The translations under genes were made by a program, and so were the position numbers. Below are positions 30,120 through 36,757 of a stretch of DNA of 39,653 nt, piece by piece (position 1 is the stretch's first letter; each line of letters opens with the position of its first letter). The stretch spans positions 1 through 39,653 of the IMG/VR virus record IMGVR_UViG_3300023179_000238. One strand, written 5' to 3'. A model generated the notes under the pieces. It had not been told where the DNA came from, ran no database searches, and saw only the letters and a list, made by a program, of their open reading frames with translations. Origin of the DNA: a virus.

Positions 30120-30192
30120 TACCTTCGGCGAGATTCAAACTCACATCTTGTGGTCCGTAGCCACAGGTTCTATTCTGTTGAACTACGAAGGT
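30120..30192 (-). tRNA. tRNA-Arg(ACG)
   Basis: Acceptor ACCTTCG/CGAAGGT; anticodon arm TGTGG-CTACGGA-CCACA; T-arm GTGAG-TTTGAAT-CTCGC. ACG normally needs A-to-I editing by TadA. Confidence 0.9.
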
Positions 30193-30198
30193 ATGTTG

Positions 30199-30271
30199 TG
30201 TGTATGATGGGTCACGATCCCATGGCCTCCACTTTCACAGAGTGGCACTCTACCAACTGAGCTACATACAC
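30199..30271 (-). tRNA. tRNA-His(GTG)
   Basis: Acceptor GTGTATG/CATACAC; anticodon arm CCACT-CTGTGAA-AGTGG. The T-loop is ATCGTGA, starting with A instead of T. Confidence 0.9.
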
Positions 30272-30278
30272 CATGTTG

Positions 30279-30348
30279 TCCCGTATGTTGGGTTCGAACC
30301 AACCTAAAATCGGATATGAGCCAATTTTGTTCACCTAGAACCTACGGG
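30279..30348 (-). tRNA. tRNA with CAT anticodon (Met or Ile2)
   Basis: Anticodon arm ATTGG-CTCATAT-CCGAT, T-arm GTTGG-TTCGAAC-CCAAC, acceptor CCCGTAG/ATACGGG. The D-loop is only five bases (TAGGT), giving a 70-nt gene. CAT could also be lysidine-modified to read AUA. Confidence 0.82.
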
Positions 30349-30353
30349 AGTTG

Positions 30354-30437
30354 CGGAAGACATTGGAATCGAACCAAATACCCGAAGGCACATCTCGCTT
30401 AGCAGGCGGACCCTATCGCCATCAAGGTTTATCTTCC
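30354..30437 (-). tRNA. tRNA-Ser(GCT)
   Basis: Class II; acceptor GGAAGAT/GTCTTCC, anticodon loop CTGCTAA with stem CGC/GCG, variable arm TGCCTTCGGGTA, T-arm TTTGG-TTCGATT-CCAAT. Confidence 0.86.
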
Positions 30438-30441
30438 GTAG

Positions 30442-30514
30442 TGTTCACGACGGGTTACGATCCCATTACCTTTTGCGTATCAGACAAACGCTCTACCAAT
30501 TGAGCTACGTGAAC
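30442..30514 (-). tRNA. tRNA-Ile(GAT)
   Basis: Acceptor GTTCACG/CGTGAAC; anticodon arm TTTGT-CTGATAC-GCAAA; T-loop ATCGTAA (A in place of T54). Confidence 0.9.
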
Positions 30515-30520
30515 TTGTTG

Positions 30521-30593
30521 CGGACAAGGAAGGGTACGATCCTACAACCTATCGGTTAACAGCCGATTGCTCTACCAATTGAGCTACTTGTCC
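30521..30593 (-). tRNA. tRNA-Asn(GTT)
   Basis: Acceptor GGACAAG/CTTGTCC; anticodon arm ATCGG-CTGTTAA-CCGAT; T-loop ATCGTAC. Confidence 0.9.
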
Positions 30594-30601
30594 ATTTGTT
30601 G

Positions 30602-30685
30602 TGGGAGAGGAGGGACTCGAACCCCCAGTCTCAAATGAGAGCGGTTTTACAGACCGCGCGGCTACCAATTACCGGTTACTCTCCC
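30602..30685 (-). tRNA. tRNA-Tyr(GTA)
   Basis: Class II; anticodon arm GCGGT-CTGTAAA-ACCGC, variable arm TCTCATTTGAGA, T-arm GGGGG-TTCGAGT-CCCTC, acceptor GGGAGAG/CTCTCCC. Confidence 0.92.
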
Positions 30686-30691
30686 TTATTG

Positions 30692-30765
30692 TACACCCTA
30701 TAGGAATCGAACCTATGACCTGTTGTATGTAAAACAACCGCTACTACCTGCTGAGCTAAGAGTGT
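30692..30765 (-). tRNA. tRNA-Val(TAC)
   Basis: Acceptor ACACTCT/AGGGTGT; anticodon arm GTTGT-TTTACAT-ACAAC; T-arm ATAGG-TTCGATT-CCTAT. Confidence 0.9.
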
Positions 30766-30766
30766 G

Positions 30767-30797
30767 TAAAGATAATACTTTTTTTTTAATTACCAAA
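30767..30797 (-). promoter_or_regulatory. Bacteroidota-type promoter of the main tRNA run
   Basis: Minus-strand TTTG-N19-TATCTTTA immediately ahead of tRNA-Val; the tRNA genes from Val to Arg follow without another promoter. Confidence 0.7.
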
Positions 30798-30805
30798 TTT
30801 TTTTG

Positions 30806-30880
30806 TGTCCCCGGTTGGATTCGAACCAACGGTCTTCCCGTTAAAAGCGGGAGGCTTGAACCAGACTCAGCTACGAGGAC
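30806..30880 (-). tRNA. tRNA-Lys(TTT)
   Basis: Acceptor GTCCTCG/CGGGGAC; anticodon arm TCCCG-CTTTTAA-CGGGA; T-arm GTTGG-TTCGAAT-CCAAC. Confidence 0.92.
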
Positions 30881-30920
30881 TTTTGTTTGTCATACTTGTC
30901 ACTTTCCATAACACTTGTTT

Positions 30921-31697
30921 TTATTTTTTTATTATTTCATTTAATTGGTTAATTAAATAATTAACATCACCAAAAATTATTTTACATTTTTTTGATACGA
31001 CTTCCATTTTTTCTTTATCTAATACCAAACAATGTGGGTTTTTAGGATCCAAAAATAAATCATATTTAGGTAGATAAAAGTCTGGATAATATAATTTATT
31101 TTTACCATTACTATTCACCCACTTTAATGGTTTAGGTCTAACCCAATCTACATTTTTTTCATCAAGATACATCGCAACCTCTAACTCCCAAGTAGATTCT
31201 AAAGTCACATCTTTGTATTTTATAGTTTTTCTACTACCATTTCTGTATTTTCTACTTGTTGATGCTTCAATTCTACAATGTTCGGAACAAGTAACTTTAT
31301 TACTATAATTTCTTTGTGTGAATAGCTTATTACAAATTTTACAATTAGTATATTTTATTTTACAAGTTCCAAATTTTACAGTTTTAGATAATGATAATAA
31401 AATTTTATCTCTTGTTTCTTGTGATAAAGACCTACCTACCAATGTTTTTGATATTTTATCTTTTGTTTCTTCATTACGTCCTCCTCTTTTTATGTTATTA
31501 TATGTTGCCGCACAAGAATTGCCACAAAATTTGTTTCTTTTTTTGTAGAAATCTAAATCACAATCACATTGTAAACATTTATTTGGGTTTTTATAATATT
31601 CATCTCTTATAAGTTTTTTATTATTCTTAATAACTTCTACCGCAATTTTTTGTGCTTTTAATGCGTTTTCATAATGTCCAACGTATAGTTCTTTCAT
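30921..31697 (-). CDS. Homing-type nuclease with zinc fingers and PD-(D/E)XK core
   Basis: 258 residues. Two zinc-finger units (CLQCDCDLDFYKKRNKFCGN and CKICNKLFTQRNYSNKVTCS with SEHC) flank a NUMOD3-like helix (SKTLVGRSLSQETRDKI). The C-terminal domain reads TLESTWELEVAMYLDEKNVD, YYPDFYLPKYDLFLDPK: Glu, then P-D and D-x-K-like positions of a PD-(D/E)XK or Vsr-type core. Such free-standing endonucleases insert next to conserved phage genes. An ATATTTATA box precedes the ATG by 13 bases. Confidence 0.75.
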   Translation of the reverse strand: MKELYVGHYENALKAQKIAVEVIKNNKKLIRDEYYKNPNKCLQCDCDLDFYKKRNKFCGNSCAATYNNIKRGGRNEETKDKISKTLVGRSLSQETRDKILLSLSKTVKFGTCKIKYTNCKICNKLFTQRNYSNKVTCSEHCRIEASTSRKYRNGSRKTIKYKDVTLESTWELEVAMYLDEKNVDWVRPKPLKWVNSNGKNKLYYPDFYLPKYDLFLDPKNPHCLVLDKEKMEVVSKKCKIIFGDVNYLINQLNEIIKK

Positions 31698-31710
31698 AAT
31701 CTACTTTCTA

Positions 31711-31719
31711 TATAAATAT
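31711..31719 (-). promoter_or_regulatory. ATATTTATA box of nuclease gene
   Basis: Coding strand ATATTTATA, 13 bases before the ATG, the same spacing as at the HNH gene ending at 25961. Confidence 0.5.
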
Positions 31720-31763
31720 CTCAAAAGTCAAAAAAAGTTAGTCGAACCTATAAATTATTTATC

Positions 31764-31839
31764 GTTGCAAGTGCCGGATTCGAACCGTTCTTGAATGTCC
31801 CAAACATCCCGTGCTCACCTGTTTACACCACACTCGCAA
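31764..31839 (-). tRNA. tRNA-Pro(TGG)
   Basis: Acceptor TTGCGAG/CTTGCAA; anticodon arm GGATG-TTTGGGA-CATTC with G37; T-arm with TTCGAAT. Confidence 0.87.
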
Positions 31840-31845
31840 TATTTG

Positions 31846-31928
31846 TTGTGGAAGTAGGACTCGAACCTACACTGAGAAATTTCTCCCTGATTCAAAGTCA
31901 GGAGGCCTGCCAATTAGCCGATTCCACA
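31846..31928 (-). tRNA. tRNA-Gln(TTG) with class II variable arm
   Basis: Acceptor TGTGGAA/TTCCACA; anticodon arm CCTGA-CTTTGAA-TCAGG gives TTG. The variable region contains the hairpin GAGAAATTTCTC (about 15 nt), a feature normally limited to Leu, Ser and bacterial Tyr tRNAs. Confidence 0.85.
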
Positions 31929-31942
31929 TTATTTTTTTACAG

Positions 31943-32028
31943 AGGAAAGAGCGGGATTCGAACCCGCGGATCCGTTAAGATCTCCGGTTTTCAAGACCGG
32001 TGCAATAAACCAACTCTACCACCTTTCC
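31943..32028 (-). tRNA. tRNA-Ser(TGA)
   Basis: Class II; anticodon arm CCGGT-CTTGAAA-ACCGG, variable arm GATCTTAACGGATC, T-arm GCGGG-TTCGAAT-CCCGC, acceptor GGAAAGG/TCTTTCC. Confidence 0.9.
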
Positions 32029-32038
32029 TTTTATAAGG

Positions 32039-32055
32039 CCAATATGTCAAAGAAC
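32039..32055 (-). promoter_or_regulatory. boxA-like antitermination element, copy 2
   Basis: Identical minus-strand GTTCTTTGACATATTGG, between tRNA-Thr and tRNA-Ser, as before tRNA-Leu at 27244-27260. Confidence 0.5.
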
Positions 32056-32065
32056 TTTTCTTTTG

Positions 32066-32138
32066 AGGTTTCTATCGGGTTCGAACCGATGACTCCGGGT
32101 TACAAAGCCGGGATATTACCAAACTATACTAAGAAACC
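32066..32138 (-). tRNA. tRNA-Thr(TGT)
   Basis: Acceptor GGTTTCT/AGAAACC; anticodon loop TTTGTAA with CCGG/CCGG stem plus a C-C mismatch; T-arm ATCGG-TTCGAAC-CCGAT. Confidence 0.88.
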
Positions 32139-32153
32139 AATATAAAACAAAAA

Positions 32154-32176
32154 ACCCGAGATTTTATGTCTCGGGT
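32154..32176 (-). terminator. Rho-independent terminator
   Basis: Minus strand ACCCGAGA-CATAAAA-TCTCGGGT followed by TTTTTTG, directly upstream of tRNA-Thr and downstream of the 35-codon ORF. Confidence 0.85.
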
Positions 32177-32209
32177 CTTATATTCCTTTATTATGTATGT
32201 TAATCGTTA

Positions 32210-32317
32210 TTAACTCATAAATGAAAATGCCCTAGACGGTCTAAGCGTGTTATAGCAGAACGACCACTGATTACTCGGCTGTTTGCTAATGACCATATGT
32301 CTAAGATTTGTTTTCAT
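32210..32317 (-). CDS. 35-codon ORF before a terminator
   Basis: MKTNLRHMVISKQPSNQWSF onward. An ATATTTATA box and a host-type promoter lie upstream, and a strong terminator lies between it and tRNA-Thr. The layout repeats that of the 22-codon ORF at 27314. The region could equally be a structured RNA (TTAGAC-CG-TCTAG hairpin). Function unknown. Confidence 0.4.
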   Translation of the reverse strand: MKTNLRHMVISKQPSNQWSFCYNTLRPSRAFSFMS

Positions 32318-32364
32318 TTTTGTTATAAATATATCGTTATTTATAAAAGTTTTAATTTACTCTA

Positions 32365-32395
32365 CAAAGATAGGTATTTTTTTCTAATAAACAAG
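32365..32395 (-). promoter_or_regulatory. Bacteroidota-type promoter, weak -33
   Basis: Minus-strand CTTG-N19-TATCTTTG reading into the 35-codon ORF and, past the terminator, the tRNA genes. Confidence 0.6.
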
Positions 32396-32411
32396 TGTTT
32401 TTATTAATTTT

Positions 32412-32858
32412 TTAATCTCTTTTTATGTGTGATGGTCTATATTCTTCAGGAAACCCACCATCTTTTTTCTTAGTTTTTCTATTCAAAAATGAAATGACAT
32501 GATCAATTCCTGATTCAAGAGTATCTTCAAAGGATCCACTATGTCTTTGGGGTGTTTTTAACAAAACTCTATCATCTTCATTTCTAGCACTTCTTGGTTG
32601 TACAATGTATTGGCCATTATCGTTTACTGTTACTTGTAAATCTTCTTCGTTAGGTAAAGATATTTTAATGAAATCTAAATTAATTCCTGAAAGTTTTGAA
32701 TCGTATCCTTTTTTACTTATCTCTCTTTCTAACTTTCTTAAAGGATTTTTTGGCATATCATTACCATAATATGCTTTAAATTTTTCTTTATCTTCTTGTA
32801 TCACTCTTTTAACAATTCTTGTTAAATCTGATTCTGTAAGTCTAATTATTTTTTTCAT
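32412..32858 (-). CDS. Leader-bearing hypothetical protein (LTES family)
   Basis: 148 residues; ATG at 32858 chosen because MKKIIRLTESDLTRIVKR then VIQE restores the family leader and lies one base after the preceding stop. Candidate cleavage after I-Q-E at residue 22. The mature part is basic and includes DVLLKT-like and VTVNDNGQYIVQP beta strands. Second member of a tandem of three leader genes. Confidence 0.8.
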   Translation of the reverse strand: MKKIIRLTESDLTRIVKRVIQEDKEKFKAYYGNDMPKNPLRKLEREISKKGYDSKLSGINLDFIKISLPNEEDLQVTVNDNGQYIVQPRSARNEDDRVLLKTPQRHSGSFEDTLESGIDHVISFLNRKTKKKDGGFPEEYRPSHIKRD

Positions 32859-32859
32859 A

Positions 32860-33561
32860 TTATACAAATTCTTCGTCATTAAAGTAATCGTTATCTTCAA
32901 CATCGTCATCACGATGTCTCCAACCTCTTTCATTACCCATATCGGTCAGATCTTCATACTCGTCAAACGGGTCTTCTTGTCTTCTTGATAATTTTGTTCC
33001 TTCAGGGTCTATTCTTCGTCCTATGTTCTTTCTAAAAAAGTCTTTAGGTATGCTTATATATTTTTCAGGTTTATAGTCTTCAGGGTGTCTTCTTTTTTGT
33101 GTAAAATCATCCCAACCTTCACCTAATTCTTCTTCTTCTTCTTCTTCCTCATAATCTTCTTCTTCCTCACCATTATAAAAACCTTCAAAGTCTAATAATT
33201 TATCAATTTCTTCTGCTAACTCAACATTTCCTTCATCAAATAATGCTTCAACAATATCGTCTTCGCTCATTAAATTTATATCATGTAAATCATAACCACA
33301 TTCGTTTTCCAAAAAGTCTCTTGCCTCTTCAATTAAATCTTGTAGTTCTTCTTCACCTCTGTCAGTTTCTCCCCACTCTTCATCTTCTTCCTCATCGTCA
33401 AAAAATCTACCTCTCATGGTTCCATAATCTTCTTCTTTTTCTTCTCTATCTCTCCAATTTCTATCCGCATCTCTCATGAATTCTTCATCTTCCATTTCGT
33501 TGATGGTTCTTTTAACAATTCTTGCTAAATCTGATTCTGTAAGTCTTATAATTTTTTTCAT
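32860..33561 (-). CDS. Leader-bearing, extremely acidic protein (LTES family)
   Basis: 233 residues. Leader MKKIIRLTESDLARIVKR then TINE (I-N-E at 20-22). The rest has long acidic runs (FDDEEEDEEWGETDRGEEEL and EEEEDYEEEEEEEELGEGWD) and little hydrophobic core. A protein this acidic could mimic DNA or serve as a scaffold inside the head. No domain recognised. Confidence 0.8.
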   Translation of the reverse strand: MKKIIRLTESDLARIVKRTINEMEDEEFMRDADRNWRDREEKEEDYGTMRGRFFDDEEEDEEWGETDRGEEELQDLIEEARDFLENECGYDLHDINLMSEDDIVEALFDEGNVELAEEIDKLLDFEGFYNGEEEEDYEEEEEEEELGEGWDDFTQKRRHPEDYKPEKYISIPKDFFRKNIGRRIDPEGTKLSRRQEDPFDEYEDLTDMGNERGWRHRDDDVEDNDYFNDEEFV

Positions 33562-33568
33562 TATTTTT

Positions 33569-34003
33569 TTAATAGTCTTTATTTTTATTTTTTGGTCTTA
33601 CGCTATCTATAAATTTTTTTGAAAAAATACCAGTTAAAAATGCGGTGGACACTAAAGTTTGTATTATATCAACTATGCTCATTCCAAATTTATAAGATAA
33701 TCCAACTATTATTGGGAACGCAAAACCAAGACCAAATGACTTTAATTTTTTATTCCAATATTCTTCTTCAGAATCTTCTTCATTTTCATATAATTCATTT
33801 TTTTCTTCTTCCAAATCATTTTTTAAATCCATTGCAATTTCAGGGTTCTTTTTTAATATCATTACCAATTTTTTAAAGTTTGGGTCGCTTTCTATGTTTT
33901 CTGAATTAAAATCATTTTCTATATCTAACTTACTTTCTTCTTTAATAACACGTTTTACAATACGTGCTAAATCTGATTCTGTAAGTCTTATAATTTTTTT
34001 CAT
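33569..34003 (-). CDS. Leader-bearing membrane protein (LTES family)
   Basis: 144 residues. Leader MKKIIRLTESDLARIVKR then VIKE. After a charged region, a hydrophobic hairpin near 91-132 (FGLGFAFPIIVGLSYKFGM, VDIIQTLVSTAFLTGIF) may span the membrane twice. If packaged and ejected, it could insert in the host membrane during infection. Preceded by a TATTTATA box. Confidence 0.8.
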   Translation of the reverse strand: MKKIIRLTESDLARIVKRVIKEESKLDIENDFNSENIESDPNFKKLVMILKKNPEIAMDLKNDLEEEKNELYENEEDSEEEYWNKKLKSFGLGFAFPIIVGLSYKFGMSIVDIIQTLVSTAFLTGIFSKKFIDSVRPKNKNKDY

Positions 34004-34016
34004 TATTATTTTTATT

Positions 34017-34025
34017 TATAAATAC
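34017..34025 (-). promoter_or_regulatory. TATTTATA box of the three-gene leader operon
   Basis: Coding strand GTATTTATA, 13 bases before the ATG of the leader-bearing membrane protein; the two other leader genes follow within eight bases of each other. Confidence 0.45.
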
Positions 34026-34034
34026 TTCTTTATT

Positions 34035-34994
34035 TTAAAACTTTATTTCGTATGGATAATTTTCTAACTTGTAAGCCTCAAGTATTTCAACAAAGTCATC
34101 ATCTAATCCAACGGCCATTTGTCTATCTTCTTTTGTTATATCATCATCACTATAGTATCTTTTGTTTACTGAAAAACCAAATGGTACTTTGTCGTTGTCT
34201 CCATCTATCTCTTCAAAATCACTTAATAACATTGGTTGGTCCTCAAATTCTGATAATTTATTTCCAAGTGTTATATATGTCATTCTTGTAATATAATACT
34301 TGTATTCGCCACTATCTTCTTCACCATAACCATCACAATATCCACAAGTGTATTCTCCGTATCCAGCACAATTATCGCAACTATTGTGACCGCGTCCATC
34401 ACATTCTGAACATTCATAATCACCTGTCCCACCGCAACTGATACAATCTTCTTTTCCTGAACCATCACAAGAAGTACAAGGTACTTCAACTTCTACCTCT
34501 TCACCTTCATCATCTTCTTCTGTATCGGTTTCTGTTCCTTTTCCATCACACCATCTACATTCTTCAGTTCCTTCACCATCACATTCATTACATTCAATTT
34601 TTCCATCACCATCACAATATCTACAATCTTCATTTCCTGTACCATCACATCTATCACAATGTTCATCACCAGTACCTTCACAATGACTACACTCTTGTTT
34701 TATTTCTTCTGATTCGTCATAAAAATCAATTATGTATAGATAAAGGTTTGTCGATAAACCAATAATAGTTTCTTTTTTATATCTACCTGAAATAATAAGA
34801 TAGGCCATGAAAACAAGTTTTACCTTTTCTGCCGGTGTGGATAATTTTGATAATAAGAGTAATGCAAAATGATTAGTTTTACAAATATTAAGAATTTTAC
34901 TAAAAGATATGAACGCTCTTTCTCCGTATTCGTCTTTTGCTATTTCTGCTAATGATAGTGCAATATTATATAGTTTGTTTGGATCTAATGACAT
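34035..34994 (-). CDS. Protein with ten DnaJ-type CxxCxGxG zinc motifs
   Basis: 319 residues from MSLDPNKLYNIALSLAEIAK; the ATATTTATT box sits before this ATG and inside a longer in-frame version, so I reject the latter. Residues ~100-220 hold ten CxxCxGxG-type motifs with an 11-residue period (for example CSHCEGTGDEH, CDRCDGTGNED, CDNCAGYGEYT), interrupted once by an acidic insert. DnaJ has four such motifs binding two zinc ions, so ten could bind five. The N-terminal 100 residues are helical. No J domain is present. Possibly an unusual chaperone-like or redox protein. Confidence 0.75.
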   Translation of the reverse strand: MSLDPNKLYNIALSLAEIAKDEYGERAFISFSKILNICKTNHFALLLLSKLSTPAEKVKLVFMAYLIISGRYKKETIIGLSTNLYLYIIDFYDESEEIKQECSHCEGTGDEHCDRCDGTGNEDCRYCDGDGKIECNECDGEGTEECRWCDGKGTETDTEEDDEGEEVEVEVPCTSCDGSGKEDCISCGGTGDYECSECDGRGHNSCDNCAGYGEYTCGYCDGYGEEDSGEYKYYITRMTYITLGNKLSEFEDQPMLLSDFEEIDGDNDKVPFGFSVNKRYYSDDDITKEDRQMAVGLDDDFVEILEAYKLENYPYEIKF

Positions 34995-34998
34995 ATTA

Positions 34999-35007
34999 AA
35001 TAAATAT
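34999..35007 (-). promoter_or_regulatory. ATATTTATT box of zinc-motif protein
   Basis: Coding strand ATATTTATT four bases before the chosen ATG at 34994. Confidence 0.45.
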
Positions 35008-35031
35008 TTGGTTGAGAATAAAATTTTCAAT

Positions 35032-35040
35032 ATATTTATT
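35032..35040 (+). promoter_or_regulatory. ATATTTATT box of the 407-residue protein
   Basis: Coding strand ATATTTATT, 11 bases before the ATG at 35052; divergent from the box at 34999-35007. Confidence 0.45.
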
Positions 35041-35051
35041 AATAAAAAAAT

Positions 35052-36275
35052 ATGAATTTAAAAAAAATTTTAATCGATGAATCGGAAAGGATTTCAATAA
35101 TGAGGCAGCATGGTATAATAGCTGAAGCAAATGTTGCCCCAACTACAAGTTTAGATGTCGCAAAATCAGTAAAATTTAAAGGTGGATATTACTCAATTGC
35201 TAATGCGGATGCCACTTTAAAGAAAGAACTTGACGAAGAAATGGAAAAAATAAAAAATTTTTTAAATAAATCAACAGGTAAAGTTAATTTAGTATCCGTT
35301 CAAATAACTTCAAGTGAATCCCAAATACCTAACACAGATAGAGAATTAGGTGGAAAGGAGGTCTCACCTAAATATTTAGCTAAAAAAAGAAGTGATACAA
35401 TTCAAAAATATATAACAGAACAATTAAAATCATTTGAGAATAAATTAATATCAATACCTGTTTTTGATATAAAAGAACCCGTAATAGGTAGAACTAGTTG
35501 GGTTGGCCAACCTTTTTGTCCTAAATCTCAACTAAAGGCAGACGATCCTGAAGGTAGGGCTTGTGCTGGTAAAACCTTTGCACCTAAAGACTCTTCAGGT
35601 AAACAAATACAAAATTATTTACAAGGAAGAGACAGTACTTACGGGACACAGAAAGAAGCTTATGAAACTGAACAAAATATGTCTGTTAAATTAAAACTTA
35701 TGGATGTTGCAAATGTTCAAAAATGTTTAACAAACATGGAAATTCAAGTTAACTATACACAAGTAGGTAAAGGACATACTTGTAATAGTGCGGTTTTTAA
35801 AATTTCAGTAAATGGTGTAACTTTAAAAAGAAACGATGGTGCAGAGTATGCTAGTCTTAATAATGGTAGTGATAAATATGACAATAATCCAAATTCTTGT
35901 GCGAGATTAAATCAAGTTAAAAATGATATAAAATCAGCAACACCTATTTTAATTGCTAGTTCAAGTAACGACAGGGCATGTGCTAGATATAACAAATTTA
36001 TTCTTGGTTCTGACCTTGCTAATGAAATATTAGGTAAAAGTGCCTTTAATGTAACATCTACAGGAGTACCAAAAATGAATTTACAAGCAACTTGTTTGAG
36101 TGATGATTTCTATGATAAACCTAATAATAAATGGGGTGGTTGTCATACTGGTGTTGGTGATATTGTAATAACAAACGGTTTAGGTAAAAAATTTGAGTAC
36201 CAAGGGGCAACTCCTAGAAATTTTAATCAGACCGTAGTTTTAGCAACTCTTGATGCCTGTGGAGCAAAAATATAA
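35052..36275 (+). CDS. Leader-bearing hypothetical protein with OmpA-like segment
   Basis: 407 residues. The start MNLKKILIDESERISIMR then QHGIIAEA is a second leader type, with I-A-E followed by Ala at 23-26, the same junction as T4 internal proteins. Residues ~75-130 (VNLVSVQITSSESQIPNT, LAKKRSDTIQKYITEQL) have the outline of an OmpA-like peptidoglycan-binding fold. The C-terminal half has several Cys residues (FCPKS, RACAG, NSCAR, DRACARYN, GGCHTG). A structural or ejected virion protein is the best guess. Confidence 0.75.
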   Translation: MNLKKILIDESERISIMRQHGIIAEANVAPTTSLDVAKSVKFKGGYYSIANADATLKKELDEEMEKIKNFLNKSTGKVNLVSVQITSSESQIPNTDRELGGKEVSPKYLAKKRSDTIQKYITEQLKSFENKLISIPVFDIKEPVIGRTSWVGQPFCPKSQLKADDPEGRACAGKTFAPKDSSGKQIQNYLQGRDSTYGTQKEAYETEQNMSVKLKLMDVANVQKCLTNMEIQVNYTQVGKGHTCNSAVFKISVNGVTLKRNDGAEYASLNNGSDKYDNNPNSCARLNQVKNDIKSATPILIASSSNDRACARYNKFILGSDLANEILGKSAFNVTSTGVPKMNLQATCLSDDFYDKPNNKWGGCHTGVGDIVITNGLGKKFEYQGATPRNFNQTVVLATLDACGAKI

Positions 36276-36282
36276 GAAAAAG

Positions 36283-36343
36283 AAACCGTGATGGGAGTCA
36301 AACCCACACCAATTTTTATGCTAACCAATTACACCACACGGAT
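36283..36343 (-). pseudogene. tRNA remnant lacking the anticodon arm
   Basis: Acceptor ATCCGTG/CACGGTT, D-arm TGGTGTAATTGGTTAGCAT and T-arm GTGGG-TTTGACT-CCCAT are recognisable, but only about ten bases (AAAAATTGGT) remain where the anticodon and variable arms should be. Total 61 nt. Decayed tRNA, or an armless tRNA mimic. Confidence 0.6.
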
Positions 36344-36363
36344 TTCTTTGTTGTTCTCAACTA

Positions 36364-36424
36364 CCGAGTTAATTTTTCTTTATTGCTTTTACGGCCGAGT
36401 ATTAGACAATAGGGTAAAATTAAC
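36364..36424 (-). ncRNA. Possible structured RNA
   Basis: A 9-bp helix GTTAATTTT/AAAATTAAC encloses a loop with CTCGGCCGT, in which a CTCGG motif repeats the sequence next to the helix. It lies directly beyond the truncated tRNA. No ORF. Confidence 0.3.
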
Positions 36425-36442
36425 AAAATCCCTGAGAGGTTA

Positions 36443-36757
36443 TTAATAAATATTCACAGGATCCAATTCTTGAACTTGGATCATAACCCAATCAACTTCA
36501 CCTTCTGTAAGGTGACCAATAACATCATCTGTTATGTGTGTATTATATGAAATTTCCCAATTCATTTTATCTCCGTGAATAACGGCAACTTCCCATTCAC
36601 TATCGTTTGATGTGTAAGATGAGAACCCACCATTAGGTGTATACGACGACTTGTATCTAACAACAGATACACCATAACCATTTTCAAAAAAGATTAATCC
36701 GTGTAGTCCTTCACCAAAACTGTGTGGTTTAAATTTTATGTCTTTAAATGATTTCAT
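36443..36757 (-). CDS. Conserved small phage protein
   Basis: 104 residues, beta-rich: FGEGLHGLIFFENGYGVSVV, then a segment with WEVAVIHGDKMNWEISYNT and EGEVDWVMIQVQEL. I recall this type in phages with unknown function. Its start codon shares a base with the stop of the next gene upstream. Confidence 0.75.
   Translation of the reverse strand: MKSFKDIKFKPHSFGEGLHGLIFFENGYGVSVVRYKSSYTPNGGFSSYTSNDSEWEVAVIHGDKMNWEISYNTHITDDVIGHLTEGEVDWVMIQVQELDPVNIY

Noticed and set aside
25008-32036. Plus-strand open frames of 60-115 codons across the tRNA region
   Set aside because: They read the antisense of tRNA genes; recurring pieces such as GIEP and DSNRD are translations of T-loops and lack promoters or plausible starts.
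24625-32138. CRISPR array
   Set aside because: Regular TTCGAAC-type repeats are T-loops of tRNA genes, with spacing of about 75-85 bases and no identical repeats of 25-40 bases.
33243-33876. Plus-strand frames opposite the acidic leader genes
   Set aside because: Low-complexity Leu/Phe-rich antisense of Glu/Asp codons.
34280-34681. Minus-strand frames rich in Val and Met within the zinc-repeat gene
   Set aside because: Out-of-frame readings of the Cys/Gly repeat; not independent genes.
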